From contig CANQPR010000044.1 of assembly GCA_947625715.1 (NCBI GenBank), forward strand, positions 1-11,295: a DNA stretch of 11,295 nucleotides, in the 5' to 3' direction. The translations under genes and the position numbers were made by a program. This DNA comes from an uncultured Bacilli bacterium. Its GTDB lineage: Bacteria; Bacillota_I; Bacilli_A; RF39; UBA660. This document shows, in pieces, positions 5,572 to 11,295 of the stretch. Each line of letters begins with the position of its first letter. Position 1 is the stretch's first letter. The notes below the pieces were generated by a model. That model searched no databases and was not told the origin of the DNA. It saw only the letters and a program-made list of their open reading frames with translations.

Positions 5572-6765
5572 TTATCGCAGTTTTAAAACACATACACATT
5601 CAACATGATAAGTATAAGAAAACATATCATAACCTTTTATCTTTAAAAGATTATACTTAGTTTGTAATTTTTTTAAATCTCTTACTAAAGATACAGGATT
5701 ACAAGAGATATATATAATTGTCAATACATTACTATTTAACAAAAAAGAAAGCGTTTTTTTATCAAGACCACTTCTTGGTGGATCTATAACAATTTTACTA
5801 AATTCTTTTTTTAATTTACTTACTTTATCTTCAACTTTACCTAATAAAAAATTAACATTTTCTAAATGATTTAATTTTTTATTTGTTAAAGCATCCATTA
5901 TAGCATGAGCATTTATTTCAATACCAATAACTTCTTTGACTTTTTTAGCCATTTTTAAACTAAAATAACCTACACCACAATACAAATCTAACACTGTATC
6001 ATCTTGATTTAATAAAGCCATTACATCTTGACTTATTATTTCACTTATATAATTATTAACTTGAAAAAAAGCATCATAATTAACTTTATAAAGAATATTA
6101 CCTAATCTTTCATAAAAAAATGAATTTAAATATACACACTTATCATTAATTATTATTCCTGCTATTTTATGATTTGAAAACAATTTTTCTTCAATATTCA
6201 CTTTATCTGAAGTATTAATAATTAATAACAACTCATCATTATAATTAGCTCTAATAACCATTGTTCCATTTAAAAAAGCATAGCATGCAAAATCTTTTAA
6301 AAGCTGATTTATACAATCTTTGGCAAGCAAACATTTTTCAATAGGAAAAAAACAATTTGTTTCTTTTTCTTGATAGCCAATATGCCCATCAACTACTTTA
6401 ACACTTATCTTATTGCGGTAATAAATTGGGTTTTTATTTTCTTCTATAACAAAATTACTAATATTTAGTTTATTAAATTTAAATAAATCTTCTAAACATT
6501 TCTTTTTAATTAATAAGGTATCTGTATAAGAACAAATATCTAAATTACACCCATCACATAAATTTGCATAACGGCAAAAAGATTTTTGTCTTTTATCACT
6601 TTTCTTTAATACTTTATCTATTTTACAAATATTATAGTTTTTCTTTTCACTTACAATATGAACATCTACTACTTCATTAAGTAAAGCTTTATTGACAAAA
6701 TTAACTTTTCCTTTTTCTTTACTTACTGCACCATTAAAATTATAGTCGCTTATTTTTAATTTCAT
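5572..6765 (-). CDS. rlmD: 23S rRNA (uracil-5-)-methyltransferase, RlmD/RumA (TrmA) family
   Basis: SAM-dependent enzyme that makes m5U in RNA, in this family mainly 23S rRNA U1939 (RlmD), or U747 as well (Gram-positive RlmCD). A short TRAM-like N-terminus precedes an iron-sulfur site: C64, C70 and C73 (C-x5-C-x2-C) plus C145 in PIEKC. The FFQVN segment (233-237), SAM loop DLYCGVGYFSL (260-270), DPPRSGLD (328-335), catalytic Cys355 in YISCNP and base Glu389 in HVEC complete the set. At 397 aa it is somewhat short against 430-460 for most relatives, mostly in the TRAM part. I place the start at the ATG 6763-6765, behind GGTGAGG. The in-frame GTG at 6772-6774 would give three more residues but has no ribosome site. 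The substrate, rRNA or tRNA, cannot be settled from sequence; the FeS site favours rRNA types. It is divergent from the germination operon. Confidence 0.92.
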   Translation of the reverse strand: MKLKISDYNFNGAVSKEKGKVNFVNKALLNEVVDVHIVSEKKNYNICKIDKVLKKSDKRQKSFCRYANLCDGCNLDICSYTDTLLIKKKCLEDLFKFNKLNISNFVIEENKNPIYYRNKISVKVVDGHIGYQEKETNCFFPIEKCLLAKDCINQLLKDFACYAFLNGTMVIRANYNDELLLIINTSDKVNIEEKLFSNHKIAGIIINDKCVYLNSFFYERLGNILYKVNYDAFFQVNNYISEIISQDVMALLNQDDTVLDLYCGVGYFSLKMAKKVKEVIGIEINAHAIMDALTNKKLNHLENVNFLLGKVEDKVSKLKKEFSKIVIDPPRSGLDKKTLSFLLNSNVLTIIYISCNPVSLVRDLKKLQTKYNLLKIKGYDMFSYTYHVECVCVLKLR

Positions 6766-6826
6766 TTGCCTCACCCATTTAAATTATTGTAACACATTTT
6801 AGGGGTTTAAACTTTCTTTTTTGTTT

Positions 6827-6833
6827 CATACTA
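6827..6833 (+). promoter_or_regulatory. Sporulation sigma -10 box of the germination operon
   Basis: CATACTA matches the CATAnTA -10 of sigma-G promoters, the usual forespore control of ger operons. The six bases 17 nt upstream (GGTTTA, 6804-6809) fit the sigma-G -35 (TGAATA-like) only partly. CATACTATA also fits the looser sigma-K form, so the exact factor is not fixed. A start 5-8 nt downstream falls at about 6838-6841, giving a very short leader to the ATG at 6849. Confidence 0.5.
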
Positions 6834-6838
6834 TAAAT

Positions 6839-6845
6839 GGTGAAG
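6839..6845 (+). promoter_or_regulatory. Ribosome binding site deciding the GerA-subunit start
   Basis: GGTGAAG lies 3-5 nt before the ATG at 6849 and nothing comparable precedes the in-frame ATG at 6837. That earlier ATG would also lie at or upstream of the predicted transcription start. Confidence 0.5.
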
Positions 6846-6848
6846 ATT

Positions 6849-8285
6849 ATGCACAACAAAATTGTTAAACAAATTCAAAAAGAATTTAGCCAAAATGTTG
6901 ATTTAATTATTAAGCCCATTAAACTATCTCCTTTGCAAATAATTTATATTATTTATTTAGAAAGTGTAACGGGTTCTGATAAAGTTAATGACTATATTTT
7001 AAAAAATTTATCTTTATTAAGTGGCTTAAAACACAAACGCTTAAGTGATTTAAAAAGTCTTATCCCCAGTCCTCACACGGTTGTTGTTAATAATAAAGAT
7101 GAAATTGAATTTTATTTAACTAATGGTTTTACAATTGTTATTGATAACACTGATATTCTAGCCTTAGAAACTAAAGCTGATATAAATAGAAGTATCCCTG
7201 AGTCTTCAACCGAAAGTTCTATATATGGTCCTAAAGATGCTTTTACAGAAAACATTCAAATAAATTTAGGTTTAGTTAAAAGACGCATTAAAAGTCATAC
7301 CTTAAAATCCAAATCATATGTTTTAGGAAGAAAAACGAGCACGATGATTAATATGCTTTATTTTGATGATATTGCTGAAAAACATAATATTGAACAAATA
7401 AATCGGGTTTTAAATAGTATTGATATCGATGGTATTATCGATTCTGGTTCCATTGCTCAATATTTTCAATTAGAAAGTAAAAGTAATTTTCCTACGGTTT
7501 ATAAAACCGAACGACCAGACTCAGTTGCAACAGCTCTTTTAGAAGGGAAAATCGTTCTTTTAGTTGATACATCTCCTTTTGCTTTAATCTTACCAGCTTT
7601 CTTTAGTGATTTTATAAATCCTACCTCAGACAACTACAGTCTTCCTAATAATATCAATTTCTTAAAGGTTTTACGTTTATTTAGTTTTGTCGTTACAATG
7701 CTTTTACCGGCTTTATATGTTGCTTTAATAAATTTTAATCCAGAAACAATTCCCACTTCCCTCCTTGTAAATTTTGCCATGCAACGTAGTGAAGTCCCGT
7801 TTCCTACCATTGTTGAAGCAACCATTATGCTCATTGCTTGTGAAATTTTAAGAGAAAGTGATATTAGATTTCCTAACTCTTATGGAAGTGCCATTTCTAT
7901 TTTAGGAGCCTTAATTATTGGTGAAGCAGCCGTATCAGCCGGTATTGTATCCCCTATTATGATTATAATTATTGCTTTTACTTTTATCACTAGTTTGATT
8001 TTTACAGACCAAGAAGTAACCAATGCCATTAGACAATGGCGATTCTTCTTTCTTTTACTAGCCACCCTATATGGCCTTTATGGTATCATTATTGCTATTA
8101 TTTATTTTTTAATTCATATTACAGAAACGACTTCAATTAAAAATCCTTACTTTTTCCCTTTAGCTCCCTATGAAAAAAACTATTTACATAAATATTTAAT
8201 TAAAAACCCTATTGATAAAGATCTTAAAAGAAGTCCTTTACTAACGAAAAAAAATTATCAAAAACAAAGGAGAAAAAAAGCATGA
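6849..8285 (+). CDS. gerKA: Spore germination receptor A subunit (GerA/GerKA family)
   Basis: The A subunit of the nutrient germinant receptor in the spore inner membrane. A cytosolic N-terminal domain of about 240 aa carries the family hallmarks SSIYGPKDAFTENIQINLGL (123-142) and KRRIKS, then NFPTVYKTERPDSVATALLE (213-232) with the following G-K-I-V-L-L-V-D-T-S-P-F-A segment. About five membrane helices come after (roughly 272-295, 316-334, 346-366, 368-384, 400-423), including VPFPTIVEA (316-324) and EILRESDIRFPNSYG (332-346). The C-terminal tail is basic. At 478 aa it is of normal length. An ATG at 6837 would add four residues but lacks a ribosome site. It overlaps the next gene by ATGA. 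SpoVAF shares this fold, but the C- and B-type genes alongside make a receptor more likely. The K-type name rests on gene order A-C-B, not on a known ligand. Confidence 0.92.
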   Translation: MHNKIVKQIQKEFSQNVDLIIKPIKLSPLQIIYIIYLESVTGSDKVNDYILKNLSLLSGLKHKRLSDLKSLIPSPHTVVVNNKDEIEFYLTNGFTIVIDNTDILALETKADINRSIPESSTESSIYGPKDAFTENIQINLGLVKRRIKSHTLKSKSYVLGRKTSTMINMLYFDDIAEKHNIEQINRVLNSIDIDGIIDSGSIAQYFQLESKSNFPTVYKTERPDSVATALLEGKIVLLVDTSPFALILPAFFSDFINPTSDNYSLPNNINFLKVLRLFSFVVTMLLPALYVALINFNPETIPTSLLVNFAMQRSEVPFPTIVEATIMLIACEILRESDIRFPNSYGSAISILGALIIGEAAVSAGIVSPIMIIIIAFTFITSLIFTDQEVTNAIRQWRFFFLLLATLYGLYGIIIAIIYFLIHITETTSIKNPYFFPLAPYEKNYLHKYLIKNPIDKDLKRSPLLTKKNYQKQRRKKA

Positions 8286-9379
8286 AAAAACGATTATTAA
8301 TATTATTTATTATTCCTTTTATTGTCAGTGGCTGTTTTGATTATCAAGAATTAAATGATCGGGCTTTAATTGTTGGCGCGGCCATTGATTATCAAGATGA
8401 TAATTACATTGTTAATTTTGAAGTTTTAAATAGTATGAAAAGTGGTAGCGAACAAAGTGGTCCCAATAAAAGTTATTTAGTCGAAGGTAAAGATTCAACT
8501 TTCTCTAGTGCGTATCAAAAAGCTTTATTTTCTCTTGATAAAGATGCTTACCTAGCCCATTTAAAAGCCGTTGTTTTTAGTGAAGAAGTAGCCAAAAATC
8601 ATTTAGAAGATATTGTTGATTATTTAATTAGAGACCCTAGTACCAGAAATGTCTTTTATCCTGTTGTATCTAAAAATTATCAAGCTAAAGATATTTTAGC
8701 AAATACTAGTGAAGAAACATTAATTGTCTCAAGCGCTATAGAAGGTATAATTGATTACAATAATTTTAAAGAAAGTATTACTACTAATATTAATTTTGAA
8801 AGTTTCTTAGAATTACTTCTTAATAAAAGAGAAGATGCTTATATAAATGTTATTACTATTGATGAAGATAATAATTTAAAAGCTGATGGTTTAGCTATAT
8901 TTAATGATTACAAAATGGTGGGTTTCCTAGACAAAAAACAATCTGCTACTGCTATTTTACTTAATAATAAAAGTCAAAATTATTATCTTAAATTGCCTTG
9001 TGAAGACAACAAAGAACACTATATAACTTTAAATTTTTATGATAGTAAAAATACTGATTTAATTGTTAATGAAAACAATGTTGTTATTAAATCCTCTTTA
9101 AATGCTAATATCAGTGATGATGAATGCTCTTATGATTTTAAAGATCCTAAAATATATCAACAAATATCCCAAAAATTTAAACCGGAAGTAGAAAAGACCT
9201 TAAAAAATGCTTTAGAACTTTATATGCATTTAAACAGTGATATTTTAGGTATCAAAAGAAAGTATTACATCAAAAATAGAACCGATTTAAATAATTGGAA
9301 TAATTTAACGGTCAGTGCTAATGCTGATATATTAGTAAATAAAAATGGCATTGTCTTCGAGGTGAGGAAAAATGATTAA
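8282..9379 (+). CDS. gerKC: Germinant receptor C subunit, lipoprotein (Ger(x)C family)
   Basis: Lipid-anchored C subunit that sits on the outer face of the spore inner membrane and is needed for receptor function. The N-terminus is a short lipoprotein signal: MKKR, a hydrophobic stretch, and lipobox VSGC with Cys18 as the lipidated residue. The mature part opens FDYQELNDRALIVGAAIDYQ, the usual start of this family. The C-terminal third contains the typical DILGIKRKYYIKN (about 318-330) and ends in alternating strand residues. At 365 aa it is full length. AAAGGAG lies about 9 nt upstream, and the start overlaps the A-subunit stop by 4 nt (ATGA). Its end overlaps the B-subunit start by 8 nt. 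These overlaps indicate coupled, near-equimolar translation of the three subunits. Confidence 0.92.
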   Translation: MKKRLLILFIIPFIVSGCFDYQELNDRALIVGAAIDYQDDNYIVNFEVLNSMKSGSEQSGPNKSYLVEGKDSTFSSAYQKALFSLDKDAYLAHLKAVVFSEEVAKNHLEDIVDYLIRDPSTRNVFYPVVSKNYQAKDILANTSEETLIVSSAIEGIIDYNNFKESITTNINFESFLELLLNKREDAYINVITIDEDNNLKADGLAIFNDYKMVGFLDKKQSATAILLNNKSQNYYLKLPCEDNKEHYITLNFYDSKNTDLIVNENNVVIKSSLNANISDDECSYDFKDPKIYQQISQKFKPEVEKTLKNALELYMHLNSDILGIKRKYYIKNRTDLNNWNNLTVSANADILVNKNGIVFEVRKND

Positions 9380-10394
9380 AAGAACTACTTTTTCATATGT
9401 TTATTATTTAACAAGAGTTTTTTTTATTGGGTTTGGTTTTTCTTTTTTATTTAGTATTGCTAATAAAGATGCTTGGATAAGTTTTATACTAGGTCATATT
9501 ATTTCTTTATTTATTATGTTTTTGGTAGTCAAAATAAAAGAAAAATACAAGGTAAATGCCTTTTTAAAAAATAAAGGTCATTATTTATTAAAAGCTTTAA
9601 TTATTGCTTTTTCCGCCTCCGTAGCTATTGAAATTCTTTTTATATTTCAAACATTAGCTTCTAATTTTTTCTTAGTTGATTCTCCCCATTATTTTATTAT
9701 TTTACCAGCTTTATTATTAGTTTTTCGTATTTGTAAAAATGGTTGGACTACTATTGGTAGAGTTGGAAGTATATTAATGTATTTATCTTTATTAATGGTT
9801 ATAATTGCCTTTTTTGGTTTATTTAGTTATGCGGAAAGTGAAAATTTTCTTCCTATTTTTACAACAAGTTCTTTTAATATTCTTAAAGCCACTATTTTTT
9901 ATGTTGCTTATAGTTCGGCTCCTATAATATTTTTAATTCTTATTCCTGACACAAATGAAAAAATCCCTCAATATTATTTTTTAGCTAATTTAACTATTAT
10001 TATTATGGGAATATTAATTATTGGTATTTTGGGCCCTGATTTAATAACTATCTATCGTTATCCTGAATATATGGTTTTAAAAGTTATTAAATTATTAAAT
10101 TTTATTGAGAAAGTTGAAAATATTTTTGCTATAGCAACTTTAATTGATTTATTTATGGTTTTAGCTATTAGCATGAATGCTGTTAAAGAAAAGCTTCCTA
10201 AAAAAAGAACCAATATCATTTTTTTCAGTATTTTAATAGGTATTTATTTTACTTCTCTTTATTTAGGAAGACATTATAATTTAGCTTTACAAATTTATTA
10301 TTATTTGCCAATTATTTTATTAATTTTTATGATTCTTATTTTAACTTTGTTATCTATAGCTATTAAAAAGACAAAACAGATGAGTGAAAAATGA
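9372..10394 (+). CDS. gerKB: Germinant receptor B subunit, amino-acid permease-like (GerB/GerKB family)
   Basis: Integral membrane B subunit of the germinant receptor, from the spore germination branch of the amino acid/polyamine/organocation transporters and thought to bind the small-molecule germinant. About ten hydrophobic helices are visible (near 11-30, 35-53, 72-95, 104-120, 133-152, 171-191, 202-221, 251-270, 281-299, 308-330). The segment YRYPEYMVLKVIKLLNFIEKVE (228-249) is the family's hallmark stretch between helices. At 340 aa it is slightly short against the usual 360-370, mainly at the N-terminus and loops. AGGTGAGG precedes the ATG, inside the C-subunit gene. The stop lies within the left part of a terminator hairpin. 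The ligand cannot be deduced from the sequence. Confidence 0.9.
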   Translation: MIKRTTFSYVYYLTRVFFIGFGFSFLFSIANKDAWISFILGHIISLFIMFLVVKIKEKYKVNAFLKNKGHYLLKALIIAFSASVAIEILFIFQTLASNFFLVDSPHYFIILPALLLVFRICKNGWTTIGRVGSILMYLSLLMVIIAFFGLFSYAESENFLPIFTTSSFNILKATIFYVAYSSAPIIFLILIPDTNEKIPQYYFLANLTIIIMGILIIGILGPDLITIYRYPEYMVLKVIKLLNFIEKVENIFAIATLIDLFMVLAISMNAVKEKLPKKRTNIIFFSILIGIYFTSLYLGRHYNLALQIYYYLPIILLIFMILILTLLSIAIKKTKQMSEK

Positions 10395-10418
10395 ATAATT
10401 TCTAACCCATCTTTTTTT
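10378..10418 (+). terminator. Intrinsic terminator of the germination operon
   Basis: AGATGAGT (10378-10385) pairs with ACCCATCT (10405-10412) with one mismatch. A short inner GAAA/TTTC stem (10386-10389 and 10399-10402) extends the hairpin. Seven T follow at 10412-10418. The hairpin overlaps the last codons of the B-subunit gene. Confidence 0.6.
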
Positions 10419-10636
10419 ATGATTAATATTTTAATTTTTGCACTATTTAAAGTTTTTGACAGCAATATTTAAAGAATAATTTCCTTTTTTGTTTAAATTT
10501 CTTTGATAAAATTTTTTTACCATTTTTAGCAATGTGTAAAAAAAAATGAGCATACTTAATTTTCTTCCAATTCTTTATCTTTATATTTTTTAATTATGCC
10601 TAGTAATAATTTTTATATCTTTTTTAAATAATTGAA

Positions 10637-11295
10637 CTATTGCACTTTCAATTTATTTTCTTTTAAATATCTTTCATACAATTCATCCATTGATGATACA
10701 TAATTTTTATCTTGTTTAATTCTAAATTTTTCATATTCTTCGTTAGCCTTTTCTAGAGCTTGTTTATGAGAAATATTACCAGAATTTGATAAAATTTTCT
10801 TTTTTCGAAATTTCAACAAATCATCTGTTGCATCAATCCATTTTTGCATTGTCATCAAATTATGTTCATTTGCCATGTCTTCGGCATAATCTAAAAATAA
10901 AGTTGTCAAATTTTCTAACTTCTTTATTTCTTGATCGTTTAAATAATTTTTAACGATACCAATATCATACTTCATAATTTTGCCATTTGGTGAATTTTTC
11001 CAATTAGTAAGTCCAAGATGTTCTTTATTAGCATCTACTCTTTCATATATAATCTCTGCTGCAGTATGACCAGATATGGCATAATGAAGTTTATTTTGAA
11101 CAATTTTAAAAAATGTATATGCTTCTTCAGAATCTTTATTATAATCAATACTTGTACTCTCAAATAAATCGGTAATTTTTTGATAAAGTCTTCGTTCGCT
11201 TAATCGAATTTCTTTAATAGTCTCAAGTAATTCTTCATAATAGTCTTTACCAAATTTTGATCCATTTTTCATTCTTTCTACATCTATTTTAAAAC
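10637..11295 (-). CDS. RhuM family protein (3' part, runs off right edge)
   Basis: The reading frame stays open to the window edge. Upstream of the first in-frame ATG (11272) it continues as FKIDVER, which joins MKNGSKFGKDYYEELLETI exactly as in RhuM-family proteins, so that ATG is internal and the N-terminal DNA-binding-like third lies beyond base 11295. The visible 218 residues contain the RhuM core: FGKDYYEELLETIKEIR, SERRLYQKI, FFKIVQNKLHYAISGHTAAEIIYERVD, LGLTNWK, GKIMKYDIGIVKNYLN, LFLDYAEDMA and MTMQKWIDATDDLL, ending in a charged tail. The family takes its name from a Salmonella SPI-3 gene, is common in accessory and defence-type regions, and has no settled biochemical function. The gene stands alone here, convergent with the germination operon and 242 bp from it, with a gene-free, T-rich gap between. 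No terminator of its own is clear. Confidence 0.87.
   Translation of the reverse strand, partial: FKIDVERMKNGSKFGKDYYEELLETIKEIRLSERRLYQKITDLFESTSIDYNKDSEEAYTFFKIVQNKLHYAISGHTAAEIIYERVDANKEHLGLTNWKNSPNGKIMKYDIGIVKNYLNDQEIKKLENLTTLFLDYAEDMANEHNLMTMQKWIDATDDLLKFRKKKILSNSGNISHKQALEKANEEYEKFRIKQDKNYVSSMDELYERYLKENKLKVQ

Noticed and set aside
6772..6774. GTG as the start of the methyltransferase gene
   Set aside because: It forms part of the ribosome site GGTGAGG that serves the ATG at 6763-6765.
6837..6839. ATG as the start of the GerA-subunit gene
   Set aside because: No ribosome site precedes it and it falls at or before the predicted transcription start; the ATG at 6849 has GGTGAAG.
7634..8065. 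Two minus-strand open frames (7634-7834 and 7880-8065)
   Set aside because: Both are antisense to the strongly conserved GerA-subunit gene and lack ribosome sites or family features.
10564..10620. Short minus-strand frame ending ...KYKDKELEEN before a TAA
   Set aside because: Only 18 codons after an in-frame stop and no start codon; easily due to chance in this AT-rich gap.
10631..10652. 6-bp inverted repeat ATTGAA/TTCAAT around the RhuM stop codon
   Set aside because: The arms are too short and AT-rich, and no T-run follows on the minus strand, so it is not credible as a terminator.
11270..11272. ATG as the start of the RhuM-family gene
   Set aside because: The frame continues upstream to the window edge, and the added residues FKIDVER match the family, so the gene is open-ended here.
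1..11295. Mycoplasma-type code (TGA as Trp), suggested by the very high AT content
   Set aside because: Trp is written TGG (for example in mraZ and the GerC-subunit gene), and TGA ends deoD and the gerA- and gerB-type genes.

Overview
The window comes from a very AT-rich, low-GC Gram-positive bacterium, most likely an anaerobic and spore-forming (or spore-derived) member of the Bacilli/Clostridia side of the Firmicutes. The grounds are the strong Shine-Dalgarno sites, an [FeFe] hydrogenase, a GerA-type germinant receptor operon and an mraZ gene. TGG encodes Trp and TGA is used as a stop (deoD, gerKA-like and gerKB-like genes), so the standard bacterial code applies and not the Mycoplasma code. 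I cannot fix the genus from this sequence.

Left part, all on the minus strand (read right to left): an RlmD/RumA-type rRNA uridine methyltransferase (5572-6765); a 382-bp gap with a perfect 12-bp inverted repeat; a tight three-gene unit made of a U32/DUF3656 protein (3711-5189), an unrecognised helical protein (3025-3711) and a Cys-free second U32-like barrel (2392-3021); then deoD (1565-2326), overlapping an [FeFe] hydrogenase (343-1572) by 8 nt. A strong intrinsic hairpin that contains the hydrogenase stop codon ends this run. mraZ (5' 77 codons) begins just beyond it with its own promoter and tandem 10-bp MraZ boxes, so a division and cell wall (dcw) cluster probably continues off the left edge.

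Right part: divergent from the methyltransferase is a plus-strand spore germination operon in the order A-C-B (6849-10394), with overlapping genes, a sporulation-type -10 box (CATACTA) and a probable terminator. It encodes one complete inner-membrane germinant receptor. After a gene-free gap, a minus-strand RhuM-family gene runs off the right edge (10637-11295).

The most notable item is the U32 unit. The long two-barrel U32/DUF3656 (RlhA-type) architecture appears to be split at its domain boundary into two ORFs, with an unrelated 228-aa gene between them and with all cysteines gone from the C-terminal half. I see no CRISPR array, tRNA, rRNA or intact insertion sequence.
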